Under the pieces are notes generated by a model. The model saw only the letters and a list, made by a program, of their open reading frames with translations, had not been told where the DNA came from and did no database searches. A DNA stretch of 64,000 nucleotides from an uncultured Aquimarina sp. (GTDB lineage Bacteria; Bacteroidota; Bacteroidia; Flavobacteriales; Flavobacteriaceae), in assembly GCA_947496705.1 (NCBI GenBank), contig CANMDW010000004.1:248001-312000 (forward strand). Direction: 5' to 3'. The translations under genes were made by a program, and so were the position numbers. How positions within the stretch are numbered: the stretch's first letter is position 1; each line of letters starts with the position of its first letter. This document shows, piece by piece, positions 25,621 to 33,712 of the stretch.

Positions 25621-27192
25621 ATGTTTCAGATAAAATGTGTGGCAATCACATGGGCCATACTTATGGCAGTATCTTTTGGCTTTTCCCAATCTTCTGATAC
25701 CATTTTTGAAGAGCCTGTGCTACGCATCGATAAGCTCAACATAAGTGAGCCTGATAATGTTATACAATTATATTGTTCTTTTTCTGATACAATCTGGATG
25801 GATCAATTGGCAAAGGATAAAGCCAGGTTAAAGCTCATCATTAAACAACAAGATACAGTTTTTAGTGATGTAACTATCAAAAAAGAAGACCAGGTTTCTA
25901 AAAACTCTATGTTACTCAGTATACAATCTCCTTTGGTCGCATCTATGTACAAAACCGAAAAAAGGGAATTCACTTTACAATTAGTTACAGAAGCTAAAAT
26001 ATATGAAGCTGTTACCCATGCAATATTGGGCTCTGTTATTAAAACATTTGATTTACGGCCTTATACGATTACCTATACAATACCCTTATTAACCGAGGCA
26101 GCAGTGATCACTACTATTCTTTCTTTTATCCTGATGCTGATCACACCTTTGTATCAAAAATATAAGTTCAAAAAACATCATATCAAAAAGTACAATACAA
26201 TAAAAGAAGAAGATCAATCGGATCAGGACCCTTTTACATTTGTTGAGATTAAGGATGATGATAAGGTTGTGGTAATGGAAGACAAAATGATGTTGCTAAG
26301 CTCCTGGAAAACCTTAAATAAGCTTCCTGAAAGCAAGCCGGCAAAAGAGCATGCAGCATTTTTCAAAGAAAAATTAGAAGGTAGCTTTTTTGACCCTAAA
26401 ACCGCAAATTTTAAAAAGATAAACAAAGCCTGGTATGTTTTGATCGGAATCTTTTTGGGGTGGAGCTTTACTATTTTACTTACCGGAAACGGATTTAATA
26501 CATATACTCATACGCTTTCACCTTTTTTTGACAATGATCAATTACATGTAGCTACCATTATCTTTCGTGACACGGTTTTCGGGGCGATTATAGGGTTTTT
26601 ATACAGTTTGATGTGGAATTTGGCAGAATTATTTCAGAATAAGGATTCACTTTCTTACATAAACATGATCATCAGGACTACAAAAAAATCAGGAGTTATT
26701 TTAATTTTTTTCTTTTTGCAGTCTTTGATAGTGGCTTACGCAATTCAAAATTTTTATATAGCAAGCCTGATTACCTGGATGTTAATTAGTGTTGCTTTTT
26801 TCTTACCGGTAACTACTACTGCCAGATATAAAACAAAGGTAGTGAGTGGAGTAGCAGTAGGAACCCTAACCTATTTGTTCTATCTATTACTAAATACAAT
26901 ATATGCTATTGATCTTTTTGGGGTGGAAATGCCTTTGTTTTTATCTGTGTTGATTTTAGGGGTTTTAACGGTGTTCTTTGAGGATGTTTCTATAGTAAGA
27001 AGCTCTTCCAGGCATTCTGTAACAAATCCTGATACACTACCCAAAAAAGAAATAAATGATAATAAAGGCCTTGATAATCATAATCAAGGTATCGACCCTA
27101 AAACAACTCTTGCTAATGACAATAAAGCTAAACAAACTGAACAAGAAGAGTTGATAGCCAATAGTATTTCTACTAAAGAACAATCATTATAG
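25621..27192 (+). CDS. Polytopic inner-membrane protein (operon gene 2)
   Basis: 523 residues from the ATG at 25621 with a signal peptide (MFQIKCVAITWAILMAVSFG); a TTG in frame at 25591 overlaps the previous stop but is less likely. After a periplasmic beta domain (~24-150) comes a TM helix (~155-185), a cytoplasmic loop (~190-280) and six more TM segments (~285-465), for example WYVLIGIFLGWSFTILLTG and SGVILIFFFLQSLIVAYAI. The last ~55 residues are polar and Asn/Lys-rich. No known family. Its position between two other membrane-attached proteins suggests one complex. The next gene starts 16 bp downstream. Confidence 0.62.
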   Translation: MFQIKCVAITWAILMAVSFGFSQSSDTIFEEPVLRIDKLNISEPDNVIQLYCSFSDTIWMDQLAKDKARLKLIIKQQDTVFSDVTIKKEDQVSKNSMLLSIQSPLVASMYKTEKREFTLQLVTEAKIYEAVTHAILGSVIKTFDLRPYTITYTIPLLTEAAVITTILSFILMLITPLYQKYKFKKHHIKKYNTIKEEDQSDQDPFTFVEIKDDDKVVVMEDKMMLLSSWKTLNKLPESKPAKEHAAFFKEKLEGSFFDPKTANFKKINKAWYVLIGIFLGWSFTILLTGNGFNTYTHTLSPFFDNDQLHVATIIFRDTVFGAIIGFLYSLMWNLAELFQNKDSLSYINMIIRTTKKSGVILIFFFLQSLIVAYAIQNFYIASLITWMLISVAFFLPVTTTARYKTKVVSGVAVGTLTYLFYLLLNTIYAIDLFGVEMPLFLSVLILGVLTVFFEDVSIVRSSSRHSVTNPDTLPKKEINDNKGLDNHNQGIDPKTTLANDNKAKQTEQEELIANSISTKEQSL

Positions 27193-27207
27193 ATTTTATA
27201 TTAAAAA

Positions 27208-29394
27208 ATGTTACAACAAAAAGAAAATAAAAATAAAGCAATAATAGATAAAACATTACAGGCAGATATTAGCCAGTTAGGGATGATGTTAAAAAGTTTA
27301 GCGCATCAGCAAGGGGCTGGTGCTAACTCGCAACAATTAGCATCAAAAATGGTAGATCTTTCTAAAGACACTGTAATACCTACAGCCATTATTTTTTTAA
27401 CTGAAAAGAAAAAAACTGAAGTTATAAAAAAAGTAATGCAATGGATAGGTGTAGCAATTAATGAAAAATTAGATGACACCTATTTTTTTTGTGGTAAGAT
27501 AAACGGAACGTTGAAGTTTGATACGATGTCTCTTCAAATCGATCTGTATCATTTTGATTATTACCAGCCCATTCAAAAACTTTCAGATGATAAGAGAATT
27601 CTGAAAATTGTTGTCTATGATCAGTCCTATTTGGCTAATTATACAAATGGTGATTTGGCATGGCAACTATTAGAGATGGATCATTCGGTTTATTTATTGG
27701 TTGATGTCACACAGGGTTCTGAGTTGCAAGGGTTAAAAAAGAATATTCAAATCAATCTTCCTTCTGCAAAATATTTGGAAGTAGCACAACTCTATACTAC
27801 ACCAATTAAAGCAATATTGTCAGATGACCATATAAAGACACAGTTACAAATAGCCAGGCTTAAGAACTATTTGAAGTATGCACATCGGGTATACCAACTA
27901 CTTTGCGATGATCTCAACCATACTGAAGATAAGTTGCAAGGTAAATCTATACTGATATACAAAAGACAGTTAGCATTCCAAAACAATGATGCAGAACTAT
28001 CTAATAAAGAGCTTGGGGTGTTAAAATCAAAAATTGATAATGAGTTCAAACAAATGAACCGGTATGTAGAAGAAAAAGTCGAAAACTTTGATAGAGAAAT
28101 TCCTGAATATAAAGAACTGATAGAAGAAATAATCTCTTTTCTGGGATTTGTAGAGCATAAAGCAGGTAAATATATAACCCTAAAAATTTCAGAAGGAGCT
28201 ATCAAAGATAAAACAAAGAAATCCGGGGCTATATTAACAACATTTTTTGATACAATAATTAATCATGCGAATGCAAAAATTAAAGATTTAGACAATACGA
28301 TCAAATCCCAATGTAAGGAATGGAAACTCAATATGTCCAGAATCGGGATTGCCGGTTTACATAACACATTGACAAAAGAAATCCTGACCTATAATAACAC
28401 ACTGCCCGATAAACCCTATGAAAAACAGATAAGCTTCAAAGGCATTGGTGGATTGGTTATGGAGTTGCGTACCCCTCTTTTTATGTTGATGCCTTTTATG
28501 ATGATTTTTGCACTTTTTGGTGCCCTGGTAGATGGAGAAGATAAAGGGAATATAGATGAATCTATCCTGTTTTACAACAATCGCCCCAGTATTGCCATTG
28601 ACCGTTTACCAGAATCCCGTGACAATGAGTACCGAAGGTTTATCAATGAAGTAGAAGGATATAGAGACCCTAAAAAAGGAGTGTTTGATAAAGAGATCAA
28701 TAATGAGTTGGTCACAGAACCTCAATTGGCAGTTAAAACGGTTGAAGTCCAGCAAAACTATAACAATAAAATTAGTACAGAGGAAACCCTCGATTTTTAT
28801 TTCGACAGTAAAAAAAGGATCATTTATTTATATCTCAACGAAAATGCAGACCGCAATTTTGTGATCAAAAAACTATATGACCCGTCCTTAAAACTACTGA
28901 GTATTCCTTCATCTACCCGCCGGGGATTTGGGATAGGAGGTTTGATAAGGGGGCTATCTGGTTTGAGGGAATATAGGTACCTCATTTTAATCGGCCTGGT
29001 ATCATTAATTTCCTGGTTTATTATCACTCGCAAAGGAAGTATGGATACAGAACTAAAAGCATCAAAAAATAAAGAAAAGCAAAAACTAAATAGCGAACTA
29101 AAACAGCACATTGAAAAAAATGCAAAACAAAGCATCCAGAAATGGCGTATCAAACTCATTGACGAATTAGCTCAGCGACAAAATATATTGCTAAAAACGA
29201 TAGAAAAGGAGCTATATAAAAATATAGAAATAAAAAAACAAGAAAAGGCTCAGGAAGGCAAGTTGGTTCAAAAAAAACTGGCCACTGTAAAAACAGAAAA
29301 ATCAACATTAGCATCCCTTAAAAGTGAGCATCGTAAAGTAAGAAGCAAATTAGAGCAATTAGAAACAAAAACGAAGCGAATGATGCACGTTTAA
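27208..29394 (+). CDS. Large coiled-coil membrane protein (operon gene 3)
   Basis: 728 residues without a signal peptide. The N-terminal ~190 residues form a mixed alpha/beta region (TAIIFLTEKKKTEVIKKVMQ; LKIVVYDQSYLANYTNG; HSVYLLVDVTQGSELQGLKK), then helices and coiled coil (~225-400), two hydrophobic segments (~423-445, ~592-613) flanking a ~150-residue segment, and a Lys/Glu-rich coiled coil to the end. The layout recalls membrane-attached dynamin-like or similar stress and conflict proteins, but no P-loop (GxxxxGKS/T) is present, so it is not a standard GTPase. Function unknown. It lies directly upstream of an HSP70-like ATPase, 12 bp apart. Confidence 0.6.
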   Translation: MLQQKENKNKAIIDKTLQADISQLGMMLKSLAHQQGAGANSQQLASKMVDLSKDTVIPTAIIFLTEKKKTEVIKKVMQWIGVAINEKLDDTYFFCGKINGTLKFDTMSLQIDLYHFDYYQPIQKLSDDKRILKIVVYDQSYLANYTNGDLAWQLLEMDHSVYLLVDVTQGSELQGLKKNIQINLPSAKYLEVAQLYTTPIKAILSDDHIKTQLQIARLKNYLKYAHRVYQLLCDDLNHTEDKLQGKSILIYKRQLAFQNNDAELSNKELGVLKSKIDNEFKQMNRYVEEKVENFDREIPEYKELIEEIISFLGFVEHKAGKYITLKISEGAIKDKTKKSGAILTTFFDTIINHANAKIKDLDNTIKSQCKEWKLNMSRIGIAGLHNTLTKEILTYNNTLPDKPYEKQISFKGIGGLVMELRTPLFMLMPFMMIFALFGALVDGEDKGNIDESILFYNNRPSIAIDRLPESRDNEYRRFINEVEGYRDPKKGVFDKEINNELVTEPQLAVKTVEVQQNYNNKISTEETLDFYFDSKKRIIYLYLNENADRNFVIKKLYDPSLKLLSIPSSTRRGFGIGGLIRGLSGLREYRYLILIGLVSLISWFIITRKGSMDTELKASKNKEKQKLNSELKQHIEKNAKQSIQKWRIKLIDELAQRQNILLKTIEKELYKNIEIKKQEKAQEGKLVQKKLATVKTEKSTLASLKSEHRKVRSKLEQLETKTKRMMHV

Positions 29395-29406
29395 AAACAG
29401 AAAGAT

Positions 29407-30648
29407 ATGTACATTGGTATTTACATCAACAATTCTTTTATCTCTTCAGCATCTGTAAATCAAGAAGAAGAGGTTCTTTTGATCAAAAATGAAAATAGTA
29501 GAGGGCAAAAAAAGTTTTTGACACCTCTTAAGGTTTATATTGAAGATAACTTTGCCTACCTAGGAGACCAGATAGATTTTTTGACAGCTAATGATTATGA
29601 ATTGAAGTATGGTTATGCTTTTTTAGATCATTTGGCACGAATAAATACGACCGTCTATAAAGACAATACAGGTGTATGTTGGAATGCCCTTAGCTTGATT
29701 TCTATCTTTCTTAAAAAATTAAAGGCAAATATCCAGATGTTTGAAGAACATACCCTTCAGGGAGCTGTAGTTACACTACCAACTCAAATTACCCCTGCTG
29801 TAATTGAAGCATTGAAAACAGCTTTTGAAATAGCCCAAATTCCACTTTGTGGTGTGATAGACATAAGCAAGGCAAGTTTACTGGGATATGGTATCTGTGG
29901 CGAGGCTTCAAAAGTAAAAGCCATATTGCATTATAACCTGGATGTATTCGCATTATCCATTGGAGTACTTACAATAGATGAAGAAAATTATAGCGAAACC
30001 TTACTTTTTGAAACAAATAAAAAAAAGGGAGAACATGAATTACAAGAATTTATAGAGCATTTTTTAGTAAAAAAATATGAGCATATCACAAATCGGGAAA
30101 TTAAAAAAAATAAAAAGAATAGGATACTCCTTCAAAAGATAGTTAACAAAATGCTGTCGACATATAGTTCAGAATCTAAATTGTATATCAGGGTTTTATG
30201 CTCTTTTGATGACCCTATGGCAGAATTAATAGTAACCAGGGCACAAATAGACGCTATTATTACCAAATACATATCGCAAACCCTATTCTTCATGAAAAAA
30301 AGCCTGGAAAAAGCAGGTGTTGCAATGCATAATATCAATGAAATAGTAATTACTGGGACTTCCAGTATTTTAAATCATATCGAGGTGCATCTTCGGCATG
30401 TATTTGATCAGCAGGAAATCAAGATTTATAACCATACGGTAGATCAAATCATCACAAGGGGAGCAGCCATACATGCCAATAATGCTGTAGAAAGACAAAT
30501 CAGTGCATCTTTATTGACCGAGACAAAACAAGAGGTTATTACTGCCCCGTTAGAAACCATACAAACCGATAAAGAGGATACCCCAAATCAGATGGAGTTA
30601 ACCACTCTGGTAAATACGATGCATATTAATGCCGGATGCAACGTATGA
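29407..30648 (+). CDS. HSP70/actin-fold ATPase-like protein (operon gene 4)
   Basis: 413 residues. Several landmarks of the DnaK/actin ATPase fold are visible: an N-terminal phosphate-1-like strand (MYIGIYINNSFISSASV), a DnaK-like GAVVTLPTQITPAVIEALKT (compare VxVPAxF...QRxAxxxAxxxAG), a phosphate-2-like ALSIGVLTIDE region, an adenosine-type loop (EIVITGTSSILNHIE, compare LVGGSSRIP) and RGAAIHANN (compare RGAAxxA). It ends shortly after the ATPase part (~365), so it lacks the DnaK substrate-binding domain. It may power or regulate the neighbouring membrane proteins. It is not the housekeeping DnaK, judging by length and divergence. Confidence 0.7.
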   Translation: MYIGIYINNSFISSASVNQEEEVLLIKNENSRGQKKFLTPLKVYIEDNFAYLGDQIDFLTANDYELKYGYAFLDHLARINTTVYKDNTGVCWNALSLISIFLKKLKANIQMFEEHTLQGAVVTLPTQITPAVIEALKTAFEIAQIPLCGVIDISKASLLGYGICGEASKVKAILHYNLDVFALSIGVLTIDEENYSETLLFETNKKKGEHELQEFIEHFLVKKYEHITNREIKKNKKNRILLQKIVNKMLSTYSSESKLYIRVLCSFDDPMAELIVTRAQIDAIITKYISQTLFFMKKSLEKAGVAMHNINEIVITGTSSILNHIEVHLRHVFDQQEIKIYNHTVDQIITRGAAIHANNAVERQISASLLTETKQEVITAPLETIQTDKEDTPNQMELTTLVNTMHINAGCNV

Positions 30649-30699
30649 CCTTAAATCGAATCTATGATTAATTAAGAATTTTTAAAAAATTCAGATGCT

Positions 30700-31575
30700 A
30701 TGATAGTAGAAAGTGTACAAAATGTTAAACCTATAGAACCAAAGTTTAAAGAATTGAATGGTAGAGAACCCCAAAAGAAAACAGGGCCTTGCCATTCATT
30801 AATACGATATATAGAATCATTGGCTTTTGAGTTAAAAACTTCAGAAAAGGTGACAAAGAATTCAATGCTCAAATCTGATAAATGGACTAAAAGCTGTTAT
30901 GACTTGCTTTCAAAAATTATCACCGAAGATCTTCATAAGAATATGACTTTAGAGCAACGTATGGCATTGGGGACTTCACTATCTTCAAAAACAATACAAA
31001 AAATAATAGCTACAAATTATAAAGCTACCTATCCTATGGATCCACGTACCCTTAATACGTTGAACAAAGTGGTACTTTTTTTAGGTCATAAAGACTGGGA
31101 TCATTTTATACATAAAATTGATACAACCAAAACCAAAAATAAAGATGATATTGATCCAAAGGAAAAAGTAAAGCTTGTGGTTGAAGAAGCCGTGCATAGA
31201 GAACATTATATGTATTGTAAATTACCTGAAATACAAGAAGAATATCTTGCATTAAGTCACATAAAAAACGGCCCCTCTTATACTATGATCATGGATGTAT
31301 TGGTTGACAAGTTGAAGAAAAAGCAAGTAATATCAAACCGTTATAACCCATCTACCTGTGAGGTGCTGGATATAGAAGTCAAAAAATTAGAAAAAGATTA
31401 TGCACAGGTATATACCAGAGAATATTGGTTGTTATGTTGGTGGGATACGGTCAAAAAAAGATATGTTAAACGATACAAGGTGATATCAGATCATTTTTAT
31501 ATCCTAAATAAAGTAAAAGGGGAATGGCTGGTTAAAACCAATGCAAGCACCTCAGATCCTATGGAATTGGGATAA
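30700..31575 (+). CDS. Bacteroidota HTH-like protein with SnoaL/IMS-like C-terminal domain (operon gene 5)
   Basis: 291 residues. Residues ~75-145 contain the motif LSSKTIQKII ... TLNTLNKVVLFLGHKDWDHF, a domain widely seen at the start of Bacteroidota regulatory proteins (LSxxTIQRxF...TLxxLAxFLGYxxWxDF) and thought to bind DNA. The C-terminal ~130 residues fit a cone-shaped SnoaL/NTF2 or ARC6-IMS-like fold (EVLDIEVKKLEKDYAQVYTR; EYWLLCWWDTVKKRYVKRYK; GEWLVKTN). It follows the HSP70-like gene by ~50 bp. It probably regulates, or reads out from, this operon; the regulatory assignment is inferred. Confidence 0.6.
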   Translation: MIVESVQNVKPIEPKFKELNGREPQKKTGPCHSLIRYIESLAFELKTSEKVTKNSMLKSDKWTKSCYDLLSKIITEDLHKNMTLEQRMALGTSLSSKTIQKIIATNYKATYPMDPRTLNTLNKVVLFLGHKDWDHFIHKIDTTKTKNKDDIDPKEKVKLVVEEAVHREHYMYCKLPEIQEEYLALSHIKNGPSYTMIMDVLVDKLKKKQVISNRYNPSTCEVLDIEVKKLEKDYAQVYTREYWLLCWWDTVKKRYVKRYKVISDHFYILNKVKGEWLVKTNASTSDPMELG

Positions 31576-31670
31576 AGTCTTTAACTAGTGAAAACTATTT
31601 CAAACTTGTTTCCACTTTAATTCTAAGAATCTATACTAGCCGCCATACGTGACTTGTATAAATTTGTTCA

Positions 31671-31709
31671 ACACATAAATCAAGTAGAAAACACATAAAT
31701 CAAGTAGAA
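31671..31709. repeat. Tandem direct duplication of 20 bp upstream of the repeat-protein gene
   Basis: ACACATAAATCAAGTAGAA occurs twice in a row (31671-31689 and 31691-31709, period 20), ending 18 bp before the ATG of the coiled-coil repeat gene. It lies in the leader or promoter region and may affect expression by copy number. Confidence 0.7.
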
Positions 31710-31727
31710 CTTTAAAAAAAATAGAAT

Positions 31728-32591
31728 ATGGCATCAGGAACAGGAACCAATGATAGCGGAATCTTAGACCAGGCACAGATGGTGCTTGAAGAAATTCAAA
31801 GCGAAAGAGATAGAGCTATAGAAATGCTCGAAGCTATACAAGAATTAATAAAAGAGGCCGAAGAAGCAGCGAGCCAGGCAGAAGAGTTTAGAGGCAACGC
31901 AGAGACTTCGGCCAACGAGGCAGAAGAGTTTAGAGGCAACGCAGAGACTTCGGCCAACGAGGCAGAAGAGTTTAGAGGCAATGCAGAGACTTCGGCCAAC
32001 GAGGCAGAAGAGTTTAGAGGCAATGCAGAGACTTCGGCCAACGAGGCAGAAGAGTTTAGAGGCAATGCAGAGACTTCGGCCAACGAGGCAGAAGAGTTTA
32101 GAGGCAATGCAGAGACTTCGGCCAACGAAGCAGAAGAGTTTAGAGGCAATGCAGAGACTTCGGCCAACGAGGCAGAAGAGTTTAGAGGCAATGCAGAGAC
32201 TTCGGCCAACGAGGCAGAAGAGTTTAGGGGCAACGCAGAGACTTCGGCCAACGAAGCAGAAGATTTCAAAAATCAGGCAGATGAAATGCAAGGCCATATT
32301 CAGGAAACTAAAGGAGAAATAGAGGCTAGTTTAGATGAAATCGAAAGTGCATTAGAGGCTACTACTTCGTTTGCAGATGAAAAACAAGGAGAAATAGAAG
32401 ATTTCAAGAACCAAAGTGAAACAGATGCTGGTTTGATCGAAGATTTTAAAAGAGATGCAGAATCTTCTAAAGATGAGGCTGCCAGTGCTGAATCTGATGC
32501 AATTGAAGCCAAAGATGGTGCCAGAGAAGCAGAAGACGAAGCACAACAAGCGGCATCAAGAGCTCAAACGATATTACATCAAATGGATTAA
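31728..32591 (+). CDS. Coiled-coil protein with nine identical 14-residue repeats
   Basis: 287 residues, acidic and Ala-rich, without signal peptide or TM helix. Residues 51-176 are nine exact copies of AEEFRGNAETSANE (two heptads), flanked by related but diverged coiled-coil sequence up to the C-terminus (DFKNQADEMQGHI; ESDAIEAKDGAREAEDEAQQ). The whole protein should be one long parallel coiled coil, like stalks of phage tail fibres and surface fibres. The N-terminus (SGILDQAQMVLEEI) partly matches the cargo helix described for its neighbours. It sits between the HSP70-like operon and the cargo genes, so it may be a cargo, a stalk or a tether. A clear terminator hairpin follows. Confidence 0.7.
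   Translation: MASGTGTNDSGILDQAQMVLEEIQSERDRAIEMLEAIQELIKEAEEAASQAEEFRGNAETSANEAEEFRGNAETSANEAEEFRGNAETSANEAEEFRGNAETSANEAEEFRGNAETSANEAEEFRGNAETSANEAEEFRGNAETSANEAEEFRGNAETSANEAEEFRGNAETSANEAEDFKNQADEMQGHIQETKGEIEASLDEIESALEATTSFADEKQGEIEDFKNQSETDAGLIEDFKRDAESSKDEAASAESDAIEAKDGAREAEDEAQQAASRAQTILHQMD
31878..32255 (+). repeat. 42-bp in-frame tandem repeat, nine copies
   Basis: Nine 42-bp units encode the same 14 residues. The copies differ only at synonymous positions (for example AAC/AAT, GAG/GAA, AGA/AGG), which means the array expanded recently or is homogenised by recombination. The copy number may vary between strains. Confidence 0.9.
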
Positions 32592-32641
32592 TAACTTTTT
32601 TCAGAAAAAGTTAAATCAAGACATCATTAAAGAGAAGATTT

Positions 32642-32670
32642 AAACCTGCCTAAAAAATCAGGCAGGTTTT
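32642..32670 (+). terminator. Hairpin terminator after the coiled-coil repeat gene
   Basis: AAACCTGCC (32642-32650) and GGCAGGTTT (32661-32669) form a 9-bp perfect stem with a 10-nt loop, followed by TATTC. It separates the repeat-protein gene from the metallopeptidase gene. Confidence 0.7.
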
Positions 32671-32711
32671 ATTCACATAAGATAATTGTTAATGTTACAT
32701 CAATATAGATT

Positions 32712-33626
32712 ATGTCAAATCATATAGGAGGTATCCTCGGAGGAGTAAAAGAAAAGGTAAGTCGTGCCAAAGATTTTTTAAATCAAAAAGTGATACCTAG
32801 TGCACAAGAAATTATTGAAAATAGAGAAGATATTTTGCGTCAGGCAGCTACAGGGGAAAAAACTGAACTTACCGAAGGTTCACATCGAAGAGAGATTGCC
32901 AGTGAGATTTTTGGAGAATCAATAAATTATGATGAAGTAAAAATAAATGAAAGTTCCTCAACTGTTGAGGTGAATCAATATTTATCGGGCAATACAAGTC
33001 CACGTCCTTATGTTTTGGGCAATACGATTAACTCAAACAGCGAATTGAGCGATGAAGAATTTATTCACGAAATGATGCATATTTATCAGTATCAAACAGG
33101 AGGATGGAGTTATCTTCCGGATGCTGCCTCGAACCCCAATTACGATTATGATCATAGTATTCTTGAAAGAGTTAGCACAGATTCTAATCTAGATGGACAA
33201 AGATTGCAACAATTCGGATTAGAACAACAAGCCGAAATAGTAAAGGATTATTTTAGGCTTACGCAATTGACTGATGGAGGTTCTGTAACACTTGAAACAG
33301 GCGAAATAGTAACTACAGAAAACGCAAATGAGTATTTAGAGTTATATCAACCTTATATTGATGAGATACAGGATAATAAGCCTATAGAAGGAGTCCGAAA
33401 AGAGATCAATGAAACTGGTGAAGAAGTTTTGCGGGAGTTCGGGCAAGGAGGAGAGGAAATTTCTAGAGAGTTGATAGATCGTAATTATTCAGGCGTTGTT
33501 AAGGAATCAGTCGAAACTGCTGGTGAAATGGGAAGAGAAGTTGTAGAAGGTAGTTTGGAAACAACAAGGGAGGTAGCAGAAGATGTTGTTGATAAATTAG
33601 GCGATAAATTAAAATTTTGGGACTAA
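32712..33626 (+). CDS. Zincin-like metallopeptidase, putative effector
   Basis: 304 residues, no signal peptide. N-terminal helix MSNHIGGILGGVKEKVSRAK carries the shared cargo motif (I8-L9, A19-K20). The catalytic core (~110-190) has FIHEMMHIYQYQTGG, the HExxH zinc motif with the Tyr/Gln-rich continuation seen in Rhs-, VgrG- and eCIS-linked peptidases, and EQQAEIVKDYF (~174-184), where the glutamate is a good third-ligand candidate. The final ~90 residues are helical and repetitive (VRKEINETGEEVLREFGQGG; ESVETAGEMGREVVEG). A secreted or injected peptidase toxin is plausible; the target is unknown. Confidence 0.7.
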   Translation: MSNHIGGILGGVKEKVSRAKDFLNQKVIPSAQEIIENREDILRQAATGEKTELTEGSHRREIASEIFGESINYDEVKINESSSTVEVNQYLSGNTSPRPYVLGNTINSNSELSDEEFIHEMMHIYQYQTGGWSYLPDAASNPNYDYDHSILERVSTDSNLDGQRLQQFGLEQQAEIVKDYFRLTQLTDGGSVTLETGEIVTTENANEYLELYQPYIDEIQDNKPIEGVRKEINETGEEVLREFGQGGEEISRELIDRNYSGVVKESVETAGEMGREVVEGSLETTREVAEDVVDKLGDKLKFWD

Positions 33627-33712
33627 TAGGATCAATAGCAACCAAAAAGAAATACATGTTGAATTCAAGAAAAGCTAAGTGTATATAATTTTAGCAACTT
33701 AAATTAACTTTT

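Noticed and set aside
29407..30648. Housekeeping DnaK
   Set aside because: Too short (413 residues), no substrate-binding domain and strongly diverged motifs.
31878..32255. CRISPR-like regular repeats
   Set aside because: Units are directly adjacent with no spacers, in frame and coding; not a CRISPR array.
31796..32322. Long open frames on the minus strand and in another plus frame across the 42-bp repeat array
   Set aside because: They are a by-product of the repeat: a 42-bp unit without stops in several frames. The plus-strand frame from 31728 has sensible flanks and coiled-coil character.
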